From: Desulfovibrio sp. OttesenSCG-928-I05
GTDB taxonomy: Bacteria; Desulfobacterota; Desulfovibrionia; Desulfovibrionales; Desulfovibrionaceae
DNA: 37,702 nucleotides
Assembly (NCBI GenBank): GCA_030266385.1
Contig: JAJDHY010000004.1
Span: 1 to 37,702 of the forward strand
Direction: 5' to 3'
In this document: positions 9,007 through 17,283 of the stretch, in pieces
Position numbering within the stretch: the stretch's first letter is position 1
Layout of the letters: every line of letters starts with the position of its first letter
Notes under the pieces: generated by a model
Databases searched by the model: none
Told to the model about the DNA's origin: nothing
Seen by the model: only the letters and a program-made list of their open reading frames with translations
Position numbers and translations under genes: made by a program

Positions 9007-9834
9007 CTACGATGAAGAATCGACAATCCGCCCGCTGTTCTTGAGCAGAAAATCAAGGAGCAGGTTCTGAATCTCGGCCTTGGGGTCTTCCATGGCCCGC
9101 GCCGCCGTGTTTTCGAGGATGGCGGACTGGTGCGTCATGCTTTTCCCTTCGGTGGCAAAACGCGCGGCCATGCTCTCATAGCCGCTTTCCATCGTGCCCA
9201 TGGTTCCCGCCTGTTCCGAAAGCCGCGCCGCCGTGTCGGCGGCGGCCGTCGCATCCGCGAGATCCACGTCCGGGTCAAAGTCCCCCAGATTGATGCCGCG
9301 TAACGTCAACGACATGGGTGCGTTCCCTGCCTGAATGGAAAGCGAGGCGCTTCCGGCTCCCTGATCGTAAGTCAGCCGCTCGTCGCCTTCCCAACTACTC
9401 TCGTCCAGCAGTTTGATACCATTGTACGCAGTGGAAGCAATGGTTCCCTGAATGGACTTGGCCAGATCCGAGTAGGTTGTTTTGGCTTCATCCGCTGTCA
9501 TTTTGCCGGACGCCACGTTCGCCGCCAGTTCCTGCATCCGGGAAAGGCTGTCCTTGATGGTGGCAACGCCTTTCTGGGCAATGGATGCGACGGAAGACGC
9601 TTCATCCATATTGCGAGAAGCCTGCCGCAGCATGCCCGCATCCCCCCGCATTTTTCCGGTCAGGGCCGCCGCGCTTTTCTGACGGCCGGATGTGGCGGAG
9701 TCGGGGCTTTTCAACAAGGTGGAGAGAATGAATTCATCAACGCTCTGCCCGTCCATAAGGGAACTGGATATAATCTGATCCCTGAGCAAAGCCAGGGTTT
9801 GCAGGCGTGTGGTAGATGTAGGGAACTGGCTCAT
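9007..9834 (-). CDS. Flagellin-like protein (short, D0/D1-type helices)
   Basis: 'SSVASIAQKGVATIKDSLSRMQELAANVASGKMTADEAKTTYSDLAKSIQGTIASTAYNGIKLLD' matches the flagellin N-terminal helical region; helical C-terminus. Confidence 0.7.
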   Translation of the reverse strand: MSQFPTSTTRLQTLALLRDQIISSSLMDGQSVDEFILSTLLKSPDSATSGRQKSAAALTGKMRGDAGMLRQASRNMDEASSVASIAQKGVATIKDSLSRMQELAANVASGKMTADEAKTTYSDLAKSIQGTIASTAYNGIKLLDESSWEGDERLTYDQGAGSASLSIQAGNAPMSLTLRGINLGDFDPDVDLADATAAADTAARLSEQAGTMGTMESGYESMAARFATEGKSMTHQSAILENTAARAMEDPKAEIQNLLLDFLLKNSGRIVDSSS

Positions 9835-9875
9835 GGTCTCTCCGTCGGCGCGGGTACGTCAGCGCCATATAAACG

Positions 9876-9902
9876 GTATCGGCGGGAAAAACGGAAACTT
9901 TA
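9876..9902 (-). promoter_or_regulatory. Sigma-28 (FliA) promoter for the flagellin-like gene
   Basis: Minus strand TAAAGTTT-N11-GCCGATAC, 42 nt upstream of the ATG at 9834; consensus TAAAGTTT-N11-GCCGATAA. Confidence 0.85.
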
Positions 9903-10021
9903 TGCCAGCGAATAGTCTTGCCTCCGGACGGTAAAATTACTACGGTTATTCGATACGCGCGGGATGGATACCCCCACCCGGCGGACATGGAAAACCGCAA
10001 CAAATACAAAAGGAGAGCCAT

Positions 10022-10501
10022 ATGTCGAGATCAGTCGTTACCTCCCTGCAAGGAGCCTTTGCGCGCAGCCTGGGCATGACCCGTCAATTTATCGAAGCCT
10101 GTCCCGACAATATCTGGGAAAAGAAATTCGGCGGCTGGCCCATATGGCAGCAGGTCTACCATTCCATCGCCGTGCTCGACCTGTTCGCGCTGGACAAGGA
10201 TGAACAGCCGTCGCAGAACATGTTCTCCAACGATATTTTCCTGCTCAAGGAATGCGGCGACATGCCCCCGACCAAAAAACAGCTGCTGGAACTGGCCGAC
10301 ACCATGGAAGCCGTCTGTAACAAGCTGATCGACAGTCTGGATGATTCCATGCTCGCCAACGAGCAGCGCGGCCTTTCCGCCAAGCTCGGCATGCCGTTCA
10401 ATATGGCCATGGCGCTCAGCATGATGAATTCGCACACCATGTACCACCTTGGCTGCTGTGATGCGGCCCTGCGTGAACACGGCCTCAAGGGCATTTTCTA
10501 A
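10022..10501 (+). CDS. DinB-family protein
   Basis: 159 aa; 'WQQVYHSIAVLDLFALD...SMMNSHTMYHLGCCDAALREHGLKG' DinB/YfiT-like metal-site helices; AGGAG ribosome-binding site. Confidence 0.65.
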   Translation: MSRSVVTSLQGAFARSLGMTRQFIEACPDNIWEKKFGGWPIWQQVYHSIAVLDLFALDKDEQPSQNMFSNDIFLLKECGDMPPTKKQLLELADTMEAVCNKLIDSLDDSMLANEQRGLSAKLGMPFNMAMALSMMNSHTMYHLGCCDAALREHGLKGIF

Positions 10502-10544
10502 GCCACCCACGCCGACACCTGTTTGCCCGGCGGATCCAAAAACG

Positions 10545-10577
10545 AAACGGCCTCCCGACAAAACCGGGAGGCCGTTT
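10545..10577. terminator. Intrinsic terminator between convergent DinB and nitroreductase genes
   Basis: aaacggcctcccg/cgggaggccgttt 13-bp stem; T-rich tail on minus strand (TTTCGTTTTTGG). Confidence 0.8.
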
Positions 10578-10599
10578 GCGTACCGCAGATGCGATGAGC

Positions 10600-11133
10600 C
10601 TACACAAAGCGGGCTATTTCTTCCACGCTCTTGCGCGCCTTGGTGCGCACCTTGTCGTTGGCGGGATAGCCCACGGCGATAAGGCAACCGAGGGATTTTT
10701 CCGCGGGAATGCCCATGATTTCCTTCACCGCGTCCCGGTCAAAAAGGCCGAGTATGCAGGTTCCAAGCCCCTGATCTTCCGCCGCGTAGCAGATGGTGAC
10801 CGTGGCCGCGCCCAGATCGCCCGCCGCGAAATACTGGCTGTTCACCAAAGAGCGCATCTTGGGCATCAGCTTGGCATGCTCTTCCACCACGGCGATAAAT
10901 GCCGTCGCGCTTTTGATATATTCGTTGGAGCCAAGAAAATGCACGGCCTCACGAACGGCCTGTACCGTCTCGGAACTTTCCGCGACAACAAAACTCCAGG
11001 GCTGGGAATTGCAGCCGGAAGGCGTCAGGCGGGCAGCCTCCACGCAGTAAAGCAGCTTTTCATGTTCCACGGGTGTAGCGGCAAAATCACGGCAGCTCTG
11101 GCGGCGAAGGCACAGATCCATAAAATCCTTCAT
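10600..11133 (-). CDS. Nitroreductase family protein
   Basis: MKDFMDLCLRRQSCRDF...TPSGCNSQPWSFVV...FAAGDLGAATVTICYAAEDQGLGTCILGLFD. Confidence 0.9.
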   Translation of the reverse strand: MKDFMDLCLRRQSCRDFAATPVEHEKLLYCVEAARLTPSGCNSQPWSFVVAESSETVQAVREAVHFLGSNEYIKSATAFIAVVEEHAKLMPKMRSLVNSQYFAAGDLGAATVTICYAAEDQGLGTCILGLFDRDAVKEIMGIPAEKSLGCLIAVGYPANDKVRTKARKSVEEIARFV

Positions 11134-11270
11134 AACGGAACCTCCTGAAAAAAGGGAAAGAACAATGCGTTGTGCGTCAGCGCATCATGGCGCGCGTGTT
11201 CAGTACCTATCCGCTCCGGGCTTTTGACGCAAGAAGCCCCCGATGATCCCCCCTGCCCGCCGGGCAGGCA

Positions 11271-11308
11271 CCATGAAAAAACCCGCGTATTCGCGGGTTT
11301 TTTCATGG
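11271..11308. terminator. Bidirectional intrinsic terminator
   Basis: ccatgaaaaaacccgcg/cgcgggttttttcatgg perfect 17-bp stem with loop tatt. Confidence 0.85.
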
Positions 11309-11342
11309 CATACTGTCGCCGGTATGTACGATATTTTCCGTG

Positions 11343-12065
11343 CTATTCCGCTTTTACCCGCACGGTGTCAAAGGGCTTGCCTTCCGGCGCGGTCTTCCAG
11401 TCTTCAAGCGCGGGCAGGCAGAGCTTTTCAATGGAAAGCTGCCCGTCCGCCAGCCCGGCCAGCGTGTAATCGCAGAGCGGGGTGCCTTCCATGACGGTGC
11501 TGAGTTCTCCGGCCGCAAGGTCATAACGGGAAACGGAAACCTCGCCGCAGGGGTCGTATTCGCAGGTGCGCTCGCTTTCATCCATGGACATGGAACTGAA
11601 ATAGACCACGTTATCGCCGTTCCACAGCAGGGAAGGACGGTTTTCGCTATCATAATAGCTTATGGGCTCGCCCAGCGGCTTCAGGTCGGGATACGAAAAA
11701 AAGGACCAGGAACGGACGAGCCAGGTTCCGGAATCCAGAGCCAGCACCGTGCCGCCGGGGGAAAGCTGCGCGGTGTAGCTGAATTCAATCTCTTCCGTTT
11801 CAACGTAGCCCACGCCCCTGCCGGAGGCGTCGAACAGATAGAGCCCCATGGGGATGCCCAATTCGGCGGCTGCGTCTTCTCCGGCTCCGCCGTAGCGCAG
11901 ATCAGAATTTTCCACCGGCGTGACCATGAAGTCTTCTTCACTGATGGTAACCGCTTTGCCCTCCGCACGGACCGTTACCGTGCCGTCCTTGAGAGAAAAA
12001 TCGGGGGCGGCTATCGCGAACGTCGCCGGAAAAAGCAGTAAAAGGGCAAGAAGCGCTGTGCGCAT
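11343..12065 (-). CDS. Secreted protein of unknown function
   Basis: Sec signal peptide MRTALLALLLLFPATFAIAA; 240 aa; GGAG upstream of ATG. Confidence 0.75.
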   Translation of the reverse strand: MRTALLALLLLFPATFAIAAPDFSLKDGTVTVRAEGKAVTISEEDFMVTPVENSDLRYGGAGEDAAAELGIPMGLYLFDASGRGVGYVETEEIEFSYTAQLSPGGTVLALDSGTWLVRSWSFFSYPDLKPLGEPISYYDSENRPSLLWNGDNVVYFSSMSMDESERTCEYDPCGEVSVSRYDLAAGELSTVMEGTPLCDYTLAGLADGQLSIEKLCLPALEDWKTAPEGKPFDTVRVKAE

Positions 12066-12114
12066 GGCGTATCTCCTGTGAGCATGAAAGGGTTATATAG
12101 TTGTTTGCATGATC

Positions 12115-12130
12115 AGCAAAGAACGGGCCA
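12115..12130 (-). promoter_or_regulatory. Candidate sigma-54 promoter for the secreted protein 11343-12065
   Basis: Minus strand TGGCCC-N5-TTGCT with GG-N10-GC spacing. Confidence 0.6.
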
Positions 12131-12344
12131 AAGCCGGGCTACACGCAAACACCCCGTATCCGTACGCGAAAAGCCTTTGTGAAAGAGAACCGTTTGACCG
12201 GAGCCGGCAAAGGCACCATTTTGCGGGCAGCCAGACATCAAACTGCCAGAAAAATGGGCATATCCCCACACCCGGCCCATTCGCAGAACGTGACGTCGCG
12301 CGCCCCGCGAGCCTCTGTGAAGGCATTGCGCGCCAGCGGCATTA

Positions 12345-12360
12345 TGGCATTGAAATTGCT
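12345..12360 (+). promoter_or_regulatory. Candidate sigma-54 promoter for the secreted acidic protein
   Basis: TGGCAT-tgaaa-TTGCT with GG-N10-GC spacing. Confidence 0.65.
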
Positions 12361-12517
12361 TTTACTACACCATGTGGGGTGGTCCCCTTTCAAGCACTAA
12401 GAGTGTCAGCCTCCTTGTTCTTGCATGCGGGATCACCCCATCGCTGTGCCTGCGGCACGACATCAGGGGCAAAAGCGCTGCCCGTAACGATCCGTAAACA
12501 CATAAAAGGAACGGTTC

Positions 12518-12943
12518 ATGAAATTGCGTCTGCTCTGCCTTGCCCTGTGTCTCTCGTTTTTTCCCTGTGCGGCCTTTGCGCAGGATGACGAGGATGAACT
12601 GCCCCCCTGGCTCGGAACCTACTGCGATGAAACCCGTTGTCTGTTTGTTCCCAACCTGCGGGAAGGCCCCATGGGCTTCTATATTTATTACAGGGTTGAA
12701 ACACGCGACGGCGCTGCGATTGGCGGCGAGATCGCCGCAGTTGAAGGCTACGAAGGCTCGGACATGAACCTCGTCTTCAGCCTGGCCGAAGACGGTTCTT
12801 CCGTCACCGTCAGTCTGGATCCGGCTCTGCCGCAAGACCCGAATGAAATGTGGACGGTCGAATGCGCCGGAACCTATGTACGGATGGATGACGACGAAGA
12901 CGCCGACGCGGACGATGCGGAAGACGAAGAAGAAAAGAAATAA
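12518..12943 (+). CDS. Small secreted protein with highly acidic C-terminal tail, unknown function
   Basis: Signal peptide MKLRLLCLALCLSFFPCAAFAQ; C-terminus DDDEDADADDAEDEEEKK; AAGGA upstream. Confidence 0.75.
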   Translation: MKLRLLCLALCLSFFPCAAFAQDDEDELPPWLGTYCDETRCLFVPNLREGPMGFYIYYRVETRDGAAIGGEIAAVEGYEGSDMNLVFSLAEDGSSVTVSLDPALPQDPNEMWTVECAGTYVRMDDDEDADADDAEDEEEKK

Positions 12944-12981
12944 CACCCGCCCCTGCGGCGGCACGAGCCCGGTTCACGGCG

Positions 12982-13010
12982 TTGCATTATGAATAGATCT
13001 TACTTATTCT
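12982..13010 (+). promoter_or_regulatory. Candidate sigma-70 promoter upstream of small ORF and sigma-54 activator
   Basis: TTGCAT - 17 nt - TATTCT. Confidence 0.4.
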
Positions 13011-13062
13011 TGAGTTAGCGTACTTCCTGCCGTCGACGTCAACCGTGCGTGGAGCGTCTGCC

Positions 13063-13167
13063 ATGAAAAACCGACGCCGTCTGGCGTATACCGTTATTTT
13101 GTCCCTGCTGGCTCTCGCCGCCGTGTATTACGGTCTGGTTGTCTTGCTGGTGGGGGGTATTGATTGA
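13063..13167 (+). CDS. 34-aa candidate single-pass membrane small protein
   Basis: MKNRRRLAYTVILSLLALAAVYYGLVVLLVGGID*; GGAG 8 nt upstream; absent from the ORF track because of length. Confidence 0.5.
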   Translation: MKNRRRLAYTVILSLLALAAVYYGLVVLLVGGID

Positions 13168-13168
13168 C

Positions 13169-13199
13169 CCGGATGTTCCGGAAAACCCGGATACTCCGG
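13169..13199. promoter_or_regulatory. Tandem dyad operator-like sites upstream of the sigma-54 activator
   Basis: CCGGATGTTCCGG (13169-13181) and CCGGATACTCCGG (13187-13199), both perfect CCGGA-N3-TCCGG. Confidence 0.45.
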
Positions 13200-13269
13200 T
13201 AAAAAGCCCTGTACAAAGCCGGACGCGGCGCTGTGCGTCATACCGCACCACGCCGCGACAAGGAGCCCC

Positions 13270-14586
13270 ATGTCCAGACCCCCCGCCGAGCCAGACAGCC
13301 TTGCCATGCGTCTGGCGGCCATGTGTGAACAAATCGCCTGCGGCAACTATGACAAAGCCAAAGACGTCTTTGATCTTCCTGACCTCATTGCCGGAGGAGA
13401 GAACGCCGACGCGCCTACCGTCGTCCTGGCCGAAGCTATCGCCATGATGGCGCTGCGCATTGAAGCGCGGGAATTCGAGCGCGACCGCCTGCTGGCGGAA
13501 ATATCCGAAGCGCGGGAAGAGCTGGAAAAGCACCGGGGCCGTCTGGCGGAAGAAAACCGGCGTCTCCGGGCCAAAATACGCGAAGAAGGCGCGGGGCCCG
13601 GTACAATAGGGGGGATTGTCGGGCAGGATCCGGCCATGCTGTTGCTGCTTTCCCAGGCCGAACGCATTGCCCCGGCCAAGGCCAACGTGCTGATCACCGG
13701 CGAAACGGGCGCGGGCAAGGGCGTACTGGCCCGGCATATCCACGATCTCTCCCCCCGGGCGGGAAAACCCTTTGTGGATATCAACTGCGCCGCCATTCCG
13801 GCGTCCCTGCTGGAAAGCGAACTCTTTGGCATTGAATCGGGCGTGGCCTCGGGCGTGCAATCGCGCATAGGCCGTTTTGAACAGGCGAACGGGGGCACGC
13901 TGCTGCTTGACGAAATCGGGGATATGCCGCTGGAAAGTCAGGCGAAAATTCTGCACATCCTTGAAAACGGCATGGTGGAACGCGTGGGCGGGCGCAAAAA
14001 GATCCACGTCAACGTGCGCATCATGGCGGCCACCCACCGGGATATTGAAAAGCTGGTGGAAGAAAAACAGTTCCGGGAAGATCTTTTTTACCGCCTGAAC
14101 GTGGTGCATCTGCATGTTCCGCCCCTGCGCGAGCGACCCGCCGATATCCCCGCGCTGGCCCGGAAAATTCTCGAAGATATGGCCGGGCGTTTTTCCGACG
14201 CCCCCAGACGGGTAAGTCCCGACGCGCTGAGCCTGCTGATGCATTACCCCTGGCCGGGCAATATACGCGAACTGCATAACGTTCTGGAACGCGCATCCCT
14301 AATGGCCGAAGGCAGCAAGATCACGGCGGCCGATCTGCCGCCCGCCCTGCACGCGGCCCTGCACAACACCCTGGGTGGTGACGTGCGCATCGCGGGCCAG
14401 GCAGACCTGACGGACCAGAAAGACCACGCCATGCCCGGCCGCATCAGCACACTGGATGAGGCAATGGCCGAGCACATCAATAAAGCGCTCCGCGCGGCAT
14501 CCGGCAACAAATCATTGGCCGCCCGCATACTGGGCATCAGCCGGGAAGGCCTGCGTATGAAACTGTCACGGATGGATACCGAATAA
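13270..14586 (+). CDS. Sigma-54-interacting transcriptional activator (AAA+ bEBP) with Fis-type HTH
   Basis: GETGAGKGVLARHIH Walker A, GGTLLLDEIGDMP Walker B, ATHRDIEKL, FREDLFYRLNVV, PWPGNIRELHNVLERA, C-terminal NKSLAARILGISREGLRMKL; GAFTGA position reads GVASGV. Confidence 0.93.
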   Translation: MSRPPAEPDSLAMRLAAMCEQIACGNYDKAKDVFDLPDLIAGGENADAPTVVLAEAIAMMALRIEAREFERDRLLAEISEAREELEKHRGRLAEENRRLRAKIREEGAGPGTIGGIVGQDPAMLLLLSQAERIAPAKANVLITGETGAGKGVLARHIHDLSPRAGKPFVDINCAAIPASLLESELFGIESGVASGVQSRIGRFEQANGGTLLLDEIGDMPLESQAKILHILENGMVERVGGRKKIHVNVRIMAATHRDIEKLVEEKQFREDLFYRLNVVHLHVPPLRERPADIPALARKILEDMAGRFSDAPRRVSPDALSLLMHYPWPGNIRELHNVLERASLMAEGSKITAADLPPALHAALHNTLGGDVRIAGQADLTDQKDHAMPGRISTLDEAMAEHINKALRAASGNKSLAARILGISREGLRMKLSRMDTE

Positions 14587-14651
14587 GCGGCGGGCAGACG
14601 AAAAACGTACGGGATACTACAGGAGAAGCCTTTTCCAGATTCACCGCATAC

Positions 14652-14667
14652 TGGCACACTATTTGCC
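14652..14667 (+). promoter_or_regulatory. Sigma-54 promoter of the STAS-PP2C-PP2C operon
   Basis: TGGCAC-actat-TTGC, GG-N10-GC; flanked by 8-bp inverted repeat ttccagat (14633-14640)/atctggaa (14706-14713). Confidence 0.75.
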
Positions 14668-14776
14668 TTTTCACTGGCAAACCCCACAGAAACACCCTGA
14701 ACGCCATCTGGAAATAATCGGGGAAACGCCTCCTGCCTGCCCGCAAAGCAGACCGGAAACCGATAAAGGATAGTTT

Positions 14777-15124
14777 ATGGAAATCACCGTTTCACATGCA
14801 CCTCCGGTTCACATACTACGGCTCTCCGGTCGGTGGGACGCATTTTCCGCCAAAGATTTTGAAGCCCGCACCACGCTCATGGTCCGGAATGAAGGCATGC
14901 GCCTTGTCGCGCTTGATCTTGCCAATGTCGACTACATTTCGTCCTTTGGTCTCAGGAGTCTGCTCAATCTGGGCAAGCTCCTGGAACCGGAAGGCGGAAA
15001 GGTGTTTGTCGCTTCGTTACGCCCCATCGTCAGCAAGGTGTTTCTCGGCAGCGGTTTTGACAGCCTGTTCCCTGCCTTTGACCATGTGGATGCCGCTGTC
15101 ACGGAACTTATGGGCCACGCGTGA
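14777..15124 (+). CDS. STAS-domain protein (anti-sigma factor antagonist-like)
   Basis: MEITVSHAPPVHILRLSGRWDAF...LVALDLANVDYISSFGLRSLLNLGKLLEPEGGKVFVASLRPIV. Confidence 0.9.
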   Translation: MEITVSHAPPVHILRLSGRWDAFSAKDFEARTTLMVRNEGMRLVALDLANVDYISSFGLRSLLNLGKLLEPEGGKVFVASLRPIVSKVFLGSGFDSLFPAFDHVDAAVTELMGHA

Positions 15125-17283
15125 ACGCATCCGGCACACGACGGGGGGGCGGCGCGCTTTTTTCCCGGCGGCGCGAAGCGGGAGCCTCTCCGGTTTTCCG
15201 TTTCGCGTCGGCATGGGCGGGCGGGTTCACGGCGCGCTTCACGCTGCCCCTTGTCGCGGGGCTTTTATGCATGCTTCTCCTGCTTTTCGCCCTCGGCTAC
15301 AAAACCGCCAGTGATGAACTCCTTCTGGAAATCGACGCGCAGGTGCGCCAGCTCCAATCCTACATTGTCCGACAGGACATATTCTCCCGCCGCTGGATAC
15401 CGGAAACAGCCCCCCTGGTGCGGGAGCTGGAAGAATTCGGTGCCGGCGCCATAAACGGGAACACCTACTATTCGCGGCGCATGCTTGAAAACGTCATCGC
15501 AACCATACTGGAAGGGGATCTGGCGCGGAGCAACGTCGTCATTTACATGCGGGACACTGCGGGCGCCCTGCACGGCATGCGTTTCGCCCCCGGCGTCGTT
15601 CCCTTATCCTTCACGCCGAGAGACGAAGATATCGGCGCCGCGCTGGCCGAAATGCACAGCGGGCCCCCTGGCTGGCGCTCGCAAGTCATGCGGGTCAACG
15701 GAGAACTGGAAGTCGCATACCGCTACATGCAGCCGCTTTTTGCCGAAAACGGCGCGGCGCAGCGAGCCAGGAGCGCCCAGGCAGAATCGGGAGTCATGGA
15801 CGCAGTGAAGGAGTTTGGCGGTCCGGGACAGCCCTTCGGCATTCTGCGCATTGATGTCGCGACCCCCTGGTTCAAGAAACGTATGAACTCCATTCGCGCC
15901 ATGACCGGGTTCGCAGCCTTTCTTATGGACCGGGTGGGCGCATGGACCCTGCCGCCTCCCGTCAACGCCGCCGAGGAAAAAGAATTCGCCCGTCTGAACG
16001 CGGCCATGCGGGAAAAGGATACGGGCCATATTTTTCTGCGCTGGCGAGGCTCCCCCCATATCTGCGTCTTCATGCCGCTGCTGACCGACGGCGCGCAACT
16101 CGGCATTCTTATTCCGAAGGACGAACTCTTCGGCCGCCTGTACATGATAACAGCGGCCATGGTCGCCGCTGCGGGCGTTCTGATGCTGCTGGCCCTCTAT
16201 TTTCTCCGCAAAACGTCAACCGGTATTCTGCGCCCCCTGCGTAAGCTCGGGCGTCTGGCGGAGCGGCTTGCACAGGGCGATTTTTCCGAAACAGAAAACG
16301 GTGACGGACACAATTCCCCGTCCGGTACCGGCGCGACATCCGCAAACGGCAAGAATCCCGACGATCCCCCCGATGAACCGGCCCGTCTGCGCACATCCGT
16401 TGAAACTCTCCGCGCGGCCTTGCGGCGGCAGGAAAGGGACGTCACGCAACTCGCCATATCCAAAGAACGTATTTTCGGCGAGATGGAACTGGCCGGACGC
16501 TTGCAGCGATCGCTCTATCAGGGGGATATTCCTGTAACGGACACCGTATCCGTTGCGGCGTCGCTTTTTCCTGTCGGCACGCTCAGCAGTGCGATGTTCG
16601 ACTGTTTCTTCCGCTCGGAAGATGAAATATCCTGCGTTCTGGCCAGCGTTTCGGCACGCGGCGTACCTGCCGCCCTTTTGCTGGACCGTGTCGTGCCGCT
16701 CCTGCACGAGCTTTTGCTGGCCGGGTTAAGCCCGGCGCGGGCGCTGGAAAACGCCAACCATATTCTCACCTCCTATTCGCCGCTGGATAAAAGCGCCGTC
16801 TCTCCCCTGGCCAGCGTGTACATAGGCACCTTGCACAAACGGACCGGCCGCATGGTCTGGGCCTGCGCGGGCAAAACCCCGCCGTGCCGTATTTTTGCCG
16901 GAAAGGCCGTTCCCCTGCCCCCTTCGGGGGGCTTGCCTCTGGGGGCCACATCCACGGCCGAGTACCACGATTACGAGCTGCACCTGTTGCCGGGTGAAAC
17001 ACTTTTCGCCTGTAGCGACCGTCTTTTGGCCATACCGGACAAGGCAGGCTCCCTTTTCGGCGAAACCATGCTCGCGCCGCTTCTCGCCGCCTTCATGGGC
17101 AAGCAGGAGGAACTGCCGGAATTCATCTATACAGCGGCAATGGAATACGCGGGGATTACAGATCCCTCCCCCGTTCCCCGTTCCGATCCTGATTCGCCGC
17201 CGGGGAACGCCGCCCCCGGCGTGACGCTTCCCGAAGATATCGCCCTGACGGCGCTATGCTGGCACGGGAGTTTCACCGCATGA
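15121..17283 (+). CDS. Membrane sensor with HAMP and degenerate SpoIIE/PP2C-like domain
   Basis: TM1 FTLPLVAGLLCMLLLLFALGY, periplasmic region, TM2 LYMITAAMVAAAGVLMLLALYFLRK, HAMP, then PP2C-like domain from AGRLQRSLYQG; GTG start overlaps the STAS stop codon (GTGA). Confidence 0.8.
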   Translation: MNASGTRRGGGALFSRRREAGASPVFRFASAWAGGFTARFTLPLVAGLLCMLLLLFALGYKTASDELLLEIDAQVRQLQSYIVRQDIFSRRWIPETAPLVRELEEFGAGAINGNTYYSRRMLENVIATILEGDLARSNVVIYMRDTAGALHGMRFAPGVVPLSFTPRDEDIGAALAEMHSGPPGWRSQVMRVNGELEVAYRYMQPLFAENGAAQRARSAQAESGVMDAVKEFGGPGQPFGILRIDVATPWFKKRMNSIRAMTGFAAFLMDRVGAWTLPPPVNAAEEKEFARLNAAMREKDTGHIFLRWRGSPHICVFMPLLTDGAQLGILIPKDELFGRLYMITAAMVAAAGVLMLLALYFLRKTSTGILRPLRKLGRLAERLAQGDFSETENGDGHNSPSGTGATSANGKNPDDPPDEPARLRTSVETLRAALRRQERDVTQLAISKERIFGEMELAGRLQRSLYQGDIPVTDTVSVAASLFPVGTLSSAMFDCFFRSEDEISCVLASVSARGVPAALLLDRVVPLLHELLLAGLSPARALENANHILTSYSPLDKSAVSPLASVYIGTLHKRTGRMVWACAGKTPPCRIFAGKAVPLPPSGGLPLGATSTAEYHDYELHLLPGETLFACSDRLLAIPDKAGSLFGETMLAPLLAAFMGKQEELPEFIYTAAMEYAGITDPSPVPRSDPDSPPGNAAPGVTLPEDIALTALCWHGSFTA

